From Paracoccaceae bacterium (GTDB lineage: Bacteria; Pseudomonadota; Alphaproteobacteria; Rhodobacterales; Rhodobacteraceae), in assembly GCA_002708925.1 (NCBI GenBank), contig PAPN01000030.1:1-50367 (forward strand): a stretch of DNA of 50,367 nucleotides, in the 5' to 3' direction. A program made the position numbers and the translations under genes. The notes under the pieces were generated by a model. That model searched no databases. It was not told where the DNA came from and saw nothing but the letters and a program-made list of their open reading frames with translations. Shown in pieces: positions 16,995 through 26,617 of this stretch (position 1 is its first letter; each line of letters starts with the position of its first letter).

Positions 16995-18463
16995 TCGTAC
17001 TGCTCCCGGTATTTGCGCACGATATACAGCGCCAGGACGTTCAGGCCCAAAGTCAGAACAAAGAGAGTCAGACCCAGGGCAAAGGCCACAAGGGTTTCAG
17101 GGCTGGCAAAGTCTCCATCCCCGGTCAGCTGACTGACGATACGGGTGGTGATGGTGGTCATGCTTTCCAGCGGGTTGGCCGAGAATTTCGCAATCGCCCC
17201 TGCCCCCATGACCACGATCATCGTCTCGCCGATGGCGCGGCTGGCGGCCAGCAGGATGGCGCCGACGATGCCGGGCAATGCTGCGGGGATGACGACTTGG
17301 CGGATGGTCTCGGACGGGGTGGCGCCTAGGCCCAGGCTGCCATCCCGCATGGATTGCGGCACGGCGTTGATGATGTCATCGGACAGCGAGGACACAAACG
17401 GGATCAGCATGATGCCCATCACGACGCCCGCGGTCAGAACCGAGGTTGCGCCGCTCATCCAATCGACCCCCAGCAGACCGCCCTCGCCAAAGGCATTAAG
17501 CAGCAGCGGACCCACCGTCAGCAGCGCAAACAGACCGTAAACGATGGTCGGGATACCGGCCAGAATTTCGAGCAGCGGCTTGGCAAAGCTGCGCGTTTTC
17601 GGGCCGGCATATTCGGACAGGTAGATCGCGGCAAACAGCCCGATCGGCACCGCCACCAGCAGCGCAATCACCGAGATATACAGCGTGCCCAACAGCAGCG
17701 GCAGGATCGACAATTCTGAATCGCCCCGGAAATTCGGCGCCCAGGTGGTGCCAAAGAAGAAGTCGGTCCAGTCGTGCAGGCCAAAGAAGTTCACCGTCTC
17801 GAACAGCATCGACAGAACGATGCCCACGGTGGTCAGGATCGCCAGCGAGGCCGCCCCGATCAGCAGAACCATGATGGCCCCTTCAACCGCATTGCGGGCC
17901 CGGAAATCCTTGTGCGATTTCAGGATCGCATAGCCAAAGCCCAGCAGCGCCACCACCAGCACGGCGATGGTTTGCATCAGATTGCCCTGGGCAGTCATCG
18001 CGCGATATTCCTGCGCGGCGTTCAGCACCTCGGGGCGCACATCCGAGCCCAAAGCCACGCCGATCTCGCCCAGACGTCCGCGCACATCGGTCAGCCCCGC
18101 GCGCATGTTGCGGGCGTCCTCTTCTGTCATGGCGCCTTTGGCCACGGCGATGTCCAGCCCGTCCGCCACGCGGCGCACATCCGACATCATCAGATCCAGC
18201 GAAGACCCCTCGGAAACCAGATGTTCGGGGATCATGCCCGACACGGCCGAATTGATCACCATGGGCTGCACGAACAGCCAGATACCCAGCACCAGAAGCG
18301 ACGGAACCGCCGTGAAAATCGCGGCGTTCATCCCGTAGTATTTGGGCTGAGAATGCAAAATCCGGCTGTCACCGCCGGCTGAGGATAAGGCGCGTGCCCG
18401 GCTGAGTACGTATCCCAGCAAAGACAGGCCCAGAATAATCAGGAGAAGCCAGAAAACAGGCAT
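16991..18463 (-). CDS. pstC: Phosphate ABC transporter permease PstC (long form)
   Basis: Second permease half of the phosphate importer, 490 residues. An N-terminal helix, a periplasmic or cytoplasmic insert (about residues 70-160, including VSEGSSLDLMMSDVRRVADG) and further helices precede the permease core. The core begins near LPLLLGTLYISVIALLVAVPIGLF (first residues) and carries the EAA-type loop DGSLGLGATPSETIRQVVIPAALPG. It overlaps pstA by 4 bases. It is separated from pstS by 80 bases that hold a strong hairpin. Confidence 0.95.
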   Translation of the reverse strand: MPVFWLLLIILGLSLLGYVLSRARALSSAGGDSRILHSQPKYYGMNAAIFTAVPSLLVLGIWLFVQPMVINSAVSGMIPEHLVSEGSSLDLMMSDVRRVADGLDIAVAKGAMTEEDARNMRAGLTDVRGRLGEIGVALGSDVRPEVLNAAQEYRAMTAQGNLMQTIAVLVVALLGFGYAILKSHKDFRARNAVEGAIMVLLIGAASLAILTTVGIVLSMLFETVNFFGLHDWTDFFFGTTWAPNFRGDSELSILPLLLGTLYISVIALLVAVPIGLFAAIYLSEYAGPKTRSFAKPLLEILAGIPTIVYGLFALLTVGPLLLNAFGEGGLLGVDWMSGATSVLTAGVVMGIMLIPFVSSLSDDIINAVPQSMRDGSLGLGATPSETIRQVVIPAALPGIVGAILLAASRAIGETMIVVMGAGAIAKFSANPLESMTTITTRIVSQLTGDGDFASPETLVAFALGLTLFVLTLGLNVLALYIVRKYREQYE

Positions 18464-18505
18464 ATCCGCTCCGAAGTGTGAAGAAGCCTTGCGGCGAATT
18501 GGAAT

Positions 18506-18536
18506 GAAGAGAGCGACCGGGCGGGCCGCTCTCTTC
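18506..18536 (-). terminator. Hairpin between pstS and pstC
   Basis: A perfect 10-bp stem GAAGAGAGCG / CGCTCTCTTC lies just after the pstS stop. There is little T-tract on the minus strand, so a partial terminator or mRNA 3'-end stabiliser is likely. It would give more PstS than permease. Confidence 0.55.
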
Positions 18537-18543
18537 GAGGGGT

Positions 18544-19599
18544 TTACATGTTCGAGCCCAGGATGGCTTCGTCAGCCACGGCTTCTTGGGTTTTGACCAA
18601 CTCGGGGTCGGAAACCAGACCGTATTCGGCCAGCGGGCCATCGGGGCCTGCGATCTCGTCCGAGACAAAGAATTCAGCGTATTCTTTGATGCCGGGGATC
18701 ACGCCCAGGTGGGCCTTCTTGATGTAGAAATACAGCGGACGCGACACGGGGTATTCGCCGGTTGCAATCGATTCCGTCGAAGGCACAACGCCCGCCATGG
18801 TGGCGACTTGCAGCTTGTCGGTGTTGTTTTCATAGAAGGCCAGGCCGAAGACGCCGATGCCGTCTTTGTTGCTGTCGATGCGGGCCAGGGTCTCGGTGTA
18901 GTCACCGTCGATGTCCACGGACACGCCATCGGTACGCAGCGAGATACAGGCTTTCTCGGCGGCTTTCTTCTTGGCTTTGGCGGTGTCGCCTTCGGCATGG
19001 GCCAGCAGGTGCTCGAATGCGCCGGTGGCTTCGCAGCCTTCCAGGATCACCTTGTCTTCGAACACTTCACGGGTGCCGTGCTTGGTGCCGGGGATGAAGG
19101 CCTGAATGGCCTGCGCGGGGAACGCGGGGTTCACATCGGCCCAGGTCTTGTTCGGGTTGGCAACCATTTTGCCGTCCACCAGAATTTCGTCCGACAGCGC
19201 CAGGAACCAGTCGGTCTGGGTGAACTGGAAGCTTTCGCCCTTGATGTCGTTGGCAAAAACGATGCCATCATAGCCGATACGGACCTCGATGATGTCGGTC
19301 ACGCCGTTTTCGGCACATTTCTTGATCTCTTTGTCTTTGATCTTGCGCGAGGCATTGGCCACGTCGATGGTGTTTTCGCCAACACCTTCACAGAAGCGCT
19401 TCAGACCGGCGGACGAGCCACCCGATTCCACAACGGGGGTGGGGAAGTCGAAGTTTTCGCCAAAGGCTTCGGCAACAATCGAAGCATAGGGCAGAACGGT
19501 GGACGAACCGGCAACCTGCACCTGATCACGGGCGGCAGCGGCGGTTGCGGAAACAGCGGCGATCGCCAGAGTGGAGGCGGTCAGTTTCACGAAGGACAT
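18544..19599 (-). CDS. pstS: Phosphate-binding periplasmic protein PstS
   Basis: High-affinity phosphate receptor of the PstSCAB importer, 351 residues. A signal peptide (residues 1-23, ending TAAAARD) precedes the mature protein. It begins with QVQVAGSSTVLPYA, the strand and loop that bind phosphate, and has ESGGSSAGLKRFCEG with further phosphate ligands. Later segments IPGTKHGTREVFED and SRPLYFYIKKAHLG are typical of the alphaproteobacterial form. It is the first gene after the Pho box and the likely most strongly induced. Confidence 0.96.
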   Translation of the reverse strand: MSFVKLTASTLAIAAVSATAAAARDQVQVAGSSTVLPYASIVAEAFGENFDFPTPVVESGGSSAGLKRFCEGVGENTIDVANASRKIKDKEIKKCAENGVTDIIEVRIGYDGIVFANDIKGESFQFTQTDWFLALSDEILVDGKMVANPNKTWADVNPAFPAQAIQAFIPGTKHGTREVFEDKVILEGCEATGAFEHLLAHAEGDTAKAKKKAAEKACISLRTDGVSVDIDGDYTETLARIDSNKDGIGVFGLAFYENNTDKLQVATMAGVVPSTESIATGEYPVSRPLYFYIKKAHLGVIPGIKEYAEFFVSDEIAGPDGPLAEYGLVSDPELVKTQEAVADEAILGSNM

Positions 19600-19682
19600 G
19601 AGGATAACTCCTGATTTCGGTTACGGGGCGCACTCGTCGGCGACCTCTGTTGCGCGTCCTAAATGGGCTATGCCAACCTTTT

Positions 19683-19711
19683 GTGACGGGTTTGTAACAG
19701 GTTCATGACAC
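19683..19711 (-). promoter_or_regulatory. Pho box of the pst operon
   Basis: On the minus strand three 7-base repeats at exact 11-base spacing: GTGTCAT, CTGTTAC and CCGTCAC, separated by GAAC and AAAC. This is the PhoB-binding pattern. A possible -10, CATAGC, follows 10 bases after the last repeat, at the spacing expected for activation by PhoB. Confidence 0.85.
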
Positions 19712-19718
19712 ATCCGGC

Positions 19719-19855
19719 AAAAAGCATGGTTTTTGTTAAAAAACAGTTTCCGCAAAAGCGTGCCGAGGGGATGTTTTTTGGCGTAATGCTTTGTTTTTAT
19801 TTGGGTTTGATGTTTTTTGCGCATTCCATTGCGCCCCAGCCCGTCCCGCAAAAAA
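19719..19855. promoter_or_regulatory. A/T-tract region between phoR and the Pho box
   Basis: The non-coding stretch between phoR and pstS holds runs of five or six A or T. Three T-tracts are centred near 19776, 19796 and 19815, about 20 bases apart, and the 11-mer GATGTTTTTTG occurs twice (19770 and 19809). Helically phased tracts of this kind can bend DNA upstream of a promoter. No gene was seen here. Confidence 0.35.
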
Positions 19856-19927
19856 TTAACCGCATGTCATGAAACGCAGCGCGGGGGGACGATTTTGACT
19901 GCACAAAGCGGTGCAGCTACGCCCCGC

Positions 19928-20968
19928 TCAGAGCGGCAATATGACAGTAAAACGACTGCCCTTTTCCAGCTCGCTTTCGATCTTCAGTCGTCCGCGGTGC
20001 CGGTTGATAATATGTTTCACAATCGCCAGCCCCAGCCCGGTGCCCCCCATCTCGCGCGAGCGGTGACTGTCAACGCGGTAAAACCGTTCGGTCAGGCGCG
20101 GCAGGTGAATCGGATCGATTCCGGGGCCGGTATCCTGCACCGTCACCCGCGCAGCCGGGGCGCGCAAAGCCGGATCCCGGTCCATCGTGGACAAGCTGAG
20201 CGTCACCGTGCCATCCGGCCCGCCATATTTGATCGCATTTTCCGCCAGATTGGTCAGCACCTGCCGAATTTGATCGGTATCGGCCGGCAAGTGCACCGGA
20301 TCGGCCGGCATATCGGCGCGCATCGTGACATTGGCGGCCTCGGCCACAGGTTGCAGATTGCGCAGCACCGAGGTGATCAGATCGCCCAGGTTGACCGTCT
20401 CTTCGGGGCGCACGCGTTCCTGGGCCTCGACCTGGCTGAGCGACAGCAGATCGCGCACCAGGCGGTTCATCCGCCCGGCCTCGTTGGACATGATCCCCAG
20501 AAAGCGGTCTCGGGCAGCGGCATCGTCCCTGGCCGGCCCCTGTAGCGTTTCGATAAACCCCAGCAGCGCGGTCAGGGGCGTGCGCAGTTCATGGCTGACA
20601 TTGGCGACGAAATCGCGGCGCATCTGCTCGGCGGCTTCCAGATGGGTGATGTCCTCGAATGTGACAAGAACCCCGGCGCGATCCGTATCCCGGATATACC
20701 CGCAATGCACCCGAAAGGTCATGTCATTGCGCCCCTGGGTGGTCAGATAGCGTGTGGTGCGCGGTTTGTTACTGGCACGGCAGGCCTCGATCGCGTCCAG
20801 AACCGAGGGCTGGCGCAGCACCGTCAGCAGGTGCCGGTCGGCCAGCGCATCTGTCTCTAGCAGCTTGGCCGCCGCCGCATTTCCCGCAACGATCCGGTCC
20901 CCGGTGGCCACCAGCAAAGCGGGCATGGGAATGGCCGTCAGCGTATCGGTGATAAGAGTGTCGCTCAT
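19928..20968 (-). CDS. phoR: Phosphate regulon sensor histidine kinase PhoR (no membrane segment)
   Basis: Histidine kinase, partner of PhoB, 346 residues. An N-terminal PAS domain (about 10-110, MPALLVATGDRIVAGNAAAAKLL) is followed by the dimerisation domain with phospho-acceptor His126 in VSHELRTPLTALLGF. The catalytic domain has N box NLAENAIKYGG, G1 DTGPGIDP and G2 GGTGLGLAIVKHI. Unlike the enterobacterial protein, no N-terminal transmembrane helix is present, and no longer start is available to supply one. Position directly upstream of pstS and similarity to PhoR support the assignment. It is expected to be cytosolic and to take its cue from PhoU-PstB. Confidence 0.9.
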   Translation of the reverse strand: MSDTLITDTLTAIPMPALLVATGDRIVAGNAAAAKLLETDALADRHLLTVLRQPSVLDAIEACRASNKPRTTRYLTTQGRNDMTFRVHCGYIRDTDRAGVLVTFEDITHLEAAEQMRRDFVANVSHELRTPLTALLGFIETLQGPARDDAAARDRFLGIMSNEAGRMNRLVRDLLSLSQVEAQERVRPEETVNLGDLITSVLRNLQPVAEAANVTMRADMPADPVHLPADTDQIRQVLTNLAENAIKYGGPDGTVTLSLSTMDRDPALRAPAARVTVQDTGPGIDPIHLPRLTERFYRVDSHRSREMGGTGLGLAIVKHIINRHRGRLKIESELEKGSRFTVILPL

Positions 20969-21001
20969 GTCTGCCCTAAATTCGCTGCCCTCTGGACCCG
21001 T

Positions 21002-21529
21002 TCAAAGAGCGGTCAGCCCATCACGGAACCGGCGCATGTTTTCCTGATAATGCAGCGCGCTCAGCGTCAGGCGCTGGATTGCGGCCTCGTCCAGCTGGCG
21101 CACCACTTTGCCGGGCGAGCCCATGACCAGACTGCCATCGGGGATTTCCTTGCCTTCGGTGATCAGAGCATTCGCGCCGATCAGGCAGTTCTTGCCGACC
21201 CTGGCCCCGTTCAGCACCGTTGCGCCCATCCCGATCAGCGAATTATCCCCGATCGTGCAGCCATGCAGCATCGCTTTGTGCCCGATGGTGCAATTCTCCC
21301 CGATGCTTAGCGGATAGCCCGCATCCGTGTGCATCACAGTGTTTTCCTGCACGTTGGAACCATCCCCGATGTCGATCAGTTCGTTATCGCCGCGCAGCGT
21401 GCAGCCGAACCAGACCGAGGCCCCCTGCCCCAGCCGCACATTCCCCACCACATTGGCGTCGGGCGCCACCCAGACATCCCCGTTTTCGGGCAGCTCGGGT
21501 GTCTTTCCGTTCAGCGCATAGAGTGTCAT
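21002..21529 (-). CDS. Gamma-carbonic anhydrase family protein
   Basis: Left-handed beta-helix hexapeptide protein, 175 residues, of the gamma-carbonic-anhydrase / PaaY-YrdA group. Hexapeptide repeats run from about residue 25 to 125. The three metal-binding histidines of the family are visible at His67 (NTVMHTDAG), His84 and His89 (IGHKAMLHG). Whether it hydrates CO2 cannot be told from sequence; many members have other or unknown activities. It overlaps the gmk start by 4 bases on the same strand, so the two are cotranscribed. Confidence 0.9.
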   Translation of the reverse strand: MTLYALNGKTPELPENGDVWVAPDANVVGNVRLGQGASVWFGCTLRGDNELIDIGDGSNVQENTVMHTDAGYPLSIGENCTIGHKAMLHGCTIGDNSLIGMGATVLNGARVGKNCLIGANALITEGKEIPDGSLVMGSPGKVVRQLDEAAIQRLTLSALHYQENMRRFRDGLTAL

Positions 21530-22164
21530 TGCAGTTCCTCGAATTCCGTTTGCAATTGGCGCACGTGATCCACCAGCACGGGCAGCTGAACCCGGCGCAT
21601 CCGGGTTGCCGCTACGATAGTCTTCAGCTCTTCGGCTGTCTTGTCCAAATCGTCATTGACCAGCACATAATCGTAGCTGCCCCAGTGGCTGATCTCGTCC
21701 CAGCTTTTGGCCATGCGTTTGGCGATCACCTCGGCGCTGTCCTGGCCGCGGCTGACCAGACGGCGGTGCAGCTCCGTGATCGAGGGCGGCAGGATGAAAA
21801 TCGACAGCACATGCGCGGCCAAGGACGAGTTGGTGATCTGCTGCGCGCCCTGCCAGTCGATATCGAACAGCACGTCCTTGCCGTTTTCGATTGCGGCCTG
21901 AACCGGCGCCTTGGGCGAGCCATAGTAATTGCCAAAGACCTGCGCGTGTTCCAGCATCCCGTCCGCGTGGACGGTGGCCTTGAACTCATCCTGGGTCATG
22001 AAATGGTAATGCTCGCCGTTGAGCTCGCCGGGGCGCGGATCGCGGGTGGTGGCCGAGACCGAGAAGTTAATCTCAGGATCCCAGGCGCGCAGACGCCCCG
22101 TCAGGGTGGATTTCCCCGCCCCCGAGGGCGACGACAAGATGATCAAAAGGCCACGTCTTTTCAT
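21526..22164 (-). CDS. gmk: Guanylate kinase
   Basis: Phosphorylates GMP to GDP with ATP. The 212-residue protein has the P-loop [10 protein letters not shown] near the N-terminus, the GMP-binding [13 protein letters not shown] and GEHYHFMT, and the lid and [11 protein letters not shown] region. It is transcribed with yicC (4 bases upstream), a pairing common in bacteria, and overlaps the carbonic-anhydrase-like gene downstream. Confidence 0.97.
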   Translation of the reverse strand: MKRRGLLIILSSPSGAGKSTLTGRLRAWDPEINFSVSATTRDPRPGELNGEHYHFMTQDEFKATVHADGMLEHAQVFGNYYGSPKAPVQAAIENGKDVLFDIDWQGAQQITNSSLAAHVLSIFILPPSITELHRRLVSRGQDSAEVIAKRMAKSWDEISHWGSYDYVLVNDDLDKTAEELKTIVAATRMRRVQLPVLVDHVRQLQTEFEELQ

Positions 22165-22168
22165 CGGG

Positions 22169-23059
22169 TTACTCCACGTTTTGCACTTGTTCGCGCATCT
22201 GGTCGATGACGGTTTTCAGTTCCAGCCCGATGCGGGTCAGATCCACGTTTTGCGATTTCGAGCACAGCGTATTGGCCTCGCGGTTGAATTCCTGCATCAG
22301 GAAATCGAACTTGCGCCCCACCGGCCCCTTCTGCGCCAGCAACGCGCGCGCGGCCTCGATATGCGCGGTCAGGCGGTCCAATTCTTCGGTGACATCGGAT
22401 TTGACGGCGATCAGCGCCAGTTCCTGGGCGACGCGGGTCTCATCCACCTCGGCCACCGAATGCGTGACCTTCTCAAGGGCGGTGCGCAGCGCGCGCTCCA
22501 TGTCCGTTTTGCGGGCGGTCACGGCGGTGGTGGCCTGCGCCACCAAATCCGCGATCTGCACGATCTGCCCCGCCAAGATGCCGTTCAGGGCCTGCCCCTC
22601 GGTCGCCCGCATCTGCAAAAACTGCGTCAGAACGCGGTCGAAATCCGCCAGCAGGGCCCGCTTCAGCGCCGCAATGTCATCGTCATCGCTGCGGGTTTCC
22701 AGAACGCCCTTGACCGCCAGAACATCCGCCGCACTGGCCCGAGACAGCGGCAGCCCCGCCGCATCCGCCGCCTGGCTGACCTGTTGCAGACCGTCCAGAA
22801 CCGAGGCCAGAATTTCCGCATTCACGGCCAGCGCTCCGGCGCGTTCCTCGCGGGCGAGCTTCAGCGACAGGGACACGCTGCCGCGCCCCATGGATTTGCC
22901 CAGAACCGCGCGCAGGGCGGGCTCCAGACCATCAATCCAATCGGGCACCCGCAGCCGCAGATCCAGCCCCTTGGCATTGACCGAGCGCAGCTCCCACGTC
23001 CAGCTGAAAGGTGCTTTCTCACCCGTCCCCGAGGCAAATCCGGTCATCGAATGGGTCAA
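22169..23059 (-). CDS. yicC: YicC family endoribonuclease-like protein
   Basis: Member of the YicC/YloC family, associated with RNA turnover. The TTG at 23059 is chosen because AAAGGAGAG precedes it and it gives [11 protein letters not shown], the normal family N-terminus; the upstream in-frame extension to 23161 is not conserved-looking. The 296-residue protein contains [18 protein letters not shown], typical of the N-terminal domain, and the C-terminal DUF1732 signature [22 protein letters not shown]. It is the first gene of a yicC-gmk-carbonic-anhydrase run. Confidence 0.92.
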   Translation of the reverse strand: MTHSMTGFASGTGEKAPFSWTWELRSVNAKGLDLRLRVPDWIDGLEPALRAVLGKSMGRGSVSLSLKLAREERAGALAVNAEILASVLDGLQQVSQAADAAGLPLSRASAADVLAVKGVLETRSDDDDIAALKRALLADFDRVLTQFLQMRATEGQALNGILAGQIVQIADLVAQATTAVTARKTDMERALRTALEKVTHSVAEVDETRVAQELALIAVKSDVTEELDRLTAHIEAARALLAQKGPVGRKFDFLMQEFNREANTLCSKSQNVDLTRIGLELKTVIDQMREQVQNVE

Positions 23060-23225
23060 GGCGCTCTCCTTTTTCTGGCTGGGCACAGCCCTAGCCATTT
23101 TGCCCAGGCGGGGCAACCCGCTGCACGAGGGGTTAACCATTTGACGCGATTTCAAGAGCAATTTTAGCGAAACCGGCCTATATTAATCCTTGGGTAACCT
23201 TTGGGCGTGTAACCATTCTTAACAA

Positions 23226-23984
23226 ATGGTTTCACGCCTCTGGTGGGGCATGAAACCGTGGGTGAAAGAGATGTTTTTCGGTGGGTATAATGGGCATGAT
23301 GCTGGGCGCAACGGAACCAATGTTGTCGAGATCGGCCAGCATCTGATGCAGAACCGTTTTCCTGAAATTGCCGAGGTGGATGCCTATTGGACGGCGCTGA
23401 AGGGCTCGCGTCAGGTGCCCGCCCGGCTGGAGATCGACCCGCGCGGGATCGAGGGGGCCCTGTCCTCTGTGTTCCTGCTGGAACGGATCGCGCCGGGCAT
23501 CGCGCGCATTCGTCTGGCGGGCCACGATCTGAACGATCTGATGGGAATGGAAGTGCGCGGAATGCCCTTTTCCAGCTTCATGGCGCCGCAAACCCGCGCC
23601 CGTTTCGCCGATTATCTGGAGCAGGTTTTCACCGCGCCCGCGAAACTGGTGGCCGACCTGAGCGCCGAGCGCGCCCTGGGCAAACCGAAATGCGAGGCGC
23701 GGCTGCTGATCCTGCCGCTGACAGATACGGAAAACCGGATCACCCGTGCTCTGGGGTGTCTGTCGGTCCACGGGAAAATCGGCCGCGCGCCGCGCCGGTT
23801 CACCATGACATCGCAGCAATTGCGCCCGCTGGACGGGGCCGTTCCGCTGCCGCGCGCGGCCAAGCAAGAGCAGAGGGTTTACAGTTTCGCCGAGACGCCT
23901 CAGCCTTTTGACCGGCCCGATCAACGCCGTGCGCAGGGCATGCACGATCAGCCCTATCTGCGACTGGTCAAAACCGACGACTAG
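23226..23984 (+). CDS. PAS domain protein of the PF07310 type
   Basis: Single-domain PAS protein of up to 252 residues with no kinase, cyclase or DNA-binding domain. The region from VVEIGQHLMQNRFPEIAEVDAYW to about residue 190 (opening residues given) matches the alphaproteobacterial PAS_5 family, including ALSSVFLLERIAPG and IRLAGHDLNDLMGMEVRG. The C-terminal 60 residues are low-complexity and basic. ATGs at 23250 and 23271 are alternative starts; the latter has GGTGAAAGAG upstream. The function is unknown; the domain is likely a small-molecule or redox sensor working with an unlinked partner. Confidence 0.78.
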   Translation: MVSRLWWGMKPWVKEMFFGGYNGHDAGRNGTNVVEIGQHLMQNRFPEIAEVDAYWTALKGSRQVPARLEIDPRGIEGALSSVFLLERIAPGIARIRLAGHDLNDLMGMEVRGMPFSSFMAPQTRARFADYLEQVFTAPAKLVADLSAERALGKPKCEARLLILPLTDTENRITRALGCLSVHGKIGRAPRRFTMTSQQLRPLDGAVPLPRAAKQEQRVYSFAETPQPFDRPDQRRAQGMHDQPYLRLVKTDD

Positions 23985-24020
23985 ATCGGAAAACCAGTTT
24001 GCAAAAGCCAGTCTGACAAA

Positions 24021-24050
24021 AAAAGGCGCGCCAATTAAAGCGCGCCTTTT
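24021..24050. terminator. Bidirectional terminator between the PAS gene and DAHP synthase
   Basis: AAAAGGCGCGC (24021-24031) pairs with GCGCGCCTTTT (24040-24050), an 11-bp stem with an 8-base loop. The minus strand has the longer T-run. Confidence 0.85.
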
Positions 24051-24070
24051 CAATATATTATGAGGCGGTC

Positions 24071-25438
24071 TTAAACCGCTTCGGCCTGCTTTTCATCGCG
24101 CAGCGCGGACAGTTCCTCGGCCACGAGGAAAGCCAGTTCCAGCGATTGCGAGGCATTCAGGCGCGGGTCACATGCAGTGTGATACCGGGCCGAGAGATCC
24201 TCTTCGGTGACAGCGCGCACGCCGCCGGTGCATTCGGTCACGTCCTGGCCGGTCATCTCGAAATGCACGCCGCCGGGAACGGTCCCTTCGGCGCGGTGGA
24301 TGGCAAAGAATTCCTGAACCTCGCGCAGCACGCTATCGAAGGGCCGGGTTTTATAGCCCGAGGCCGACTTGATCGTGTTGCCATGCATCGGGTCACAGGA
24401 CCAGACGACATTGGCGCCCTCTTCCTGCACGGTTTTGATCAGACGCGGCAGGTGTTCGCCCACTTTGCCCGCGCCGAAACGCGCGATCAGGGTCAGGCGG
24501 CCCGCCTCGTTTTCCGGGTTCAGTTTGTTCATCAGAACCTTCAGATCCTCGGCCGTGGTGGTGGGACCGCATTTCAGACCGATCGGGTTCATGACACCGC
24601 TGAGGAATTCCACATGCGCGCCATCGGGCTGACGGGTACGATCGCCGATCCACAGCATATGACCCGAGCCAGCCAGCCATTTGCCAGAGGTCGAATCCAT
24701 CCGGGTCAGCGCCTCTTCGTATTCCAGCAGCAGCGATTCATGGCTGGTGTAGAAGCTGACGGTTTGCAGCGCGTTGGTGCGCGTGCTGTCCACGCCCGCG
24801 GCCTTCATAAAGTCCAGCGTGTCGCTGATCCGGTTGGCCATTTCGCGATATTTCGCGGCCTTTTCCCCTTCGGTAAAGCCCAGCGTCCACTGGTGCACCT
24901 GATGCACATCCGCGTAACCGCCGGTGCTGAAGGCGCGCAGCAGGTTCAGCGTGGCCGCCGATTGCGTATAGGCTTGCAGCATCTTGGCCGGGTCCGGGAT
25001 ACGTGCGTCCGAGGTGAAATCCAGCTCGTTGATGATGTCGCCGCGATAGCTGGGCAGTTCCACGCCATCCACGGTCTCCGTGGGCGCCGAGCGCGGCTTG
25101 GCGAATTGGCCCGCCATACGGCCGACCTTGATCACCGGCACCTTGGCGCCATAGGTCAGCACCATCGCCATCTGCAACATCACCTTGAACGTATCGCGGA
25201 TCGCATTGGCGCTGAACTGATCGAAGCTTTCGGCGCAATCGCCGCCTTGCAGCAAAAAGGCCTCGCCGCGCGAGGCAGCCGCCAGAGACTCCTTCAGCTT
25301 GCGTGCCTCACCGGCAAAAACCAGGGGCGGATATTTCGACAGCTGCGACTCGACGGCGGTCAGGGCTGCCGCGTCCGTATAGTCGGGCATCTGAACCCTG
25401 GGCTTGCTGCGCCAGCTGGTTTTTTGCCACTCACTCAT
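24071..25438 (-). CDS. aroG: 3-deoxy-7-phosphoheptulonate synthase, class II
   Basis: Catalyses the first step of the shikimate pathway, joining phosphoenolpyruvate and erythrose 4-phosphate. The start [13 protein letters not shown] at 25438 has GGAGTGGA upstream; a much longer open frame 5' of it is antisense to the next gene and is not translated. The 455-residue protein is a plant-type (class II) enzyme. It has [43 protein letters not shown] and SCDPMHGNT. The symbol is used loosely because class II enzymes are also called aroF, aroG or aroH. A divergent GlxA-type regulator shares its 174-base upstream region. Confidence 0.94.
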   Translation of the reverse strand: MSEWQKTSWRSKPRVQMPDYTDAAALTAVESQLSKYPPLVFAGEARKLKESLAAASRGEAFLLQGGDCAESFDQFSANAIRDTFKVMLQMAMVLTYGAKVPVIKVGRMAGQFAKPRSAPTETVDGVELPSYRGDIINELDFTSDARIPDPAKMLQAYTQSAATLNLLRAFSTGGYADVHQVHQWTLGFTEGEKAAKYREMANRISDTLDFMKAAGVDSTRTNALQTVSFYTSHESLLLEYEEALTRMDSTSGKWLAGSGHMLWIGDRTRQPDGAHVEFLSGVMNPIGLKCGPTTTAEDLKVLMNKLNPENEAGRLTLIARFGAGKVGEHLPRLIKTVQEEGANVVWSCDPMHGNTIKSASGYKTRPFDSVLREVQEFFAIHRAEGTVPGGVHFEMTGQDVTECTGGVRAVTEEDLSARYHTACDPRLNASQSLELAFLVAEELSALRDEKQAEAV

Positions 25439-25612
25439 CGTTCCACTCCGGTTGGTCCTGATTTCGGTCGTTCTTCTATACAGAAGCCCCTGCCCATGCG
25501 CCACACAGAATTGCGCGAAACTTCTACGACATTGGGCGGTTGTGTTTGCGGGCTCTTGAACGGGTGGGGCAAAGGTGCTGATACTTTCGTTCAGATTCTT
25601 GAAAGGCCCCGA

Positions 25613-26617
25613 ATGGAAGACACACTCCCGTCTGTGGATGTTGCGCCGCTTACCAGCAAGCCACGCCGCTTCGTTTTCGTCCTGCTTCCGAATTTTACGC
25701 TGCTGAGTTTTGCCTCGGCGCTGGACAGTCTGCGCCTGGCCAACCAGATGGCCGGCAAAGAGCTGTACAGCTGGACGCTGATTGGCGAGGGCGGGCAGAC
25801 CATGCGCTGCTCCTCGGGGGTCGAGATGAACCTGGACGATGACCTGTGCGAGCTGTCCCGCGACGACACGGTGCTGATCTGCGGCGGGCTGAATATTCAG
25901 GACGCGGTGACCCGCAAACTGCTGTCCTGGATGCGCCGCGAGGCCCGCCGGGGGCTGATGATGGGCGGGCTGTGCACGGCCACCTATGCGTTGGCGCGCG
26001 CGGGGCTGATCTCGGAAAAACGCGCGACGATCCATTGGGAAAATCAGGACAGTTTTGCCGAGGAATTCCACGACGTGCACCTGACCAAGCGGGTTTTCGT
26101 GATTGATGGCAATCGGTTCAGCACGGCGGGGGGGACGTCCTCTATTGATCTGATGCTGCATTTCATTGCCGCCGATTACGGGCAAGAGCTGGCCAATGGC
26201 GTGGCCGATCAGCAGATTTACAGCTCGATCCGGACGGATAAGGACGCGCAGCGCCTGTCCACCCCCACCCGGATCGGCGTGCGCCATCCCAAACTGGCGC
26301 AGGTCATCCAGAAAATGGAGGCCAATATAGAGGATCCGATCAGCCCCGCCGTTCTGGCCAGCCAGGTGGGCATGTCCACGCGGCAACTGGAGCGGCTGTT
26401 CCGCCGCTACCTGAACCGCTCGCCCAAGCGCTATTATATGGAACTGCGTCTGCAAAAGGCCCGTAACCTGCTGATGCAGACGGACATGAGCGTGATTAAC
26501 GTGGCGCTGGCCTGTGGGTTTGCCTCGCCCTCGCATTTTTCGAAATGCTACCGCGCGCATTATGACACCACCCCCTACCGCGAGCGCGGCAGCCACGGGG
26601 CCAAACCCGTCAGCTAG
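25613..26617 (+). CDS. GlxA-type AraC-family transcriptional regulator
   Basis: 334-residue regulator with an N-terminal DJ-1/PfpI-like domain (about residues 15-190) and a C-terminal AraC helix-turn-helix (about 225-320). The nucleophile-elbow position reads [16 protein letters not shown], with a cysteine that is usually not catalytic in these regulators. The DNA-binding region has [17 protein letters not shown] and [17 protein letters not shown]. The start [10 protein letters not shown] at 25613 follows GAAAGG. Related proteins control glycine betaine, carnitine or arginine catabolism; the target here is unknown. It is divergent from aroG and ends 4 bases into the convergent sugar dehydrogenase gene. 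Confidence 0.88.
   Translation: MEDTLPSVDVAPLTSKPRRFVFVLLPNFTLLSFASALDSLRLANQMAGKELYSWTLIGEGGQTMRCSSGVEMNLDDDLCELSRDDTVLICGGLNIQDAVTRKLLSWMRREARRGLMMGGLCTATYALARAGLISEKRATIHWENQDSFAEEFHDVHLTKRVFVIDGNRFSTAGGTSSIDLMLHFIAADYGQELANGVADQQIYSSIRTDKDAQRLSTPTRIGVRHPKLAQVIQKMEANIEDPISPAVLASQVGMSTRQLERLFRRYLNRSPKRYYMELRLQKARNLLMQTDMSVINVALACGFASPSHFSKCYRAHYDTTPYRERGSHGAKPVS

Noticed and set aside
23130-23225. TTAACCATT-like and GTAACCATTCTTAAC sequences resembling CtrA sites before the PAS gene
   Set aside because: Spacing between the half-sites does not fit the TTAA-N7-TTAA pattern well; too weak without comparative support.
24146-25612. A very long plus-strand open frame running antisense through the whole DAHP synthase gene into the GlxA-type gene
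   Set aside because: The part before 25613 is antisense to a clear enzyme gene and has no family similarity. Such frames are common in GC-rich DNA because of codon bias.
25439-26596. Minus-strand extension of the DAHP synthase frame through the GlxA-type regulator
   Set aside because: Same reason; the enzyme has a good start and ribosome-binding site at 25438.
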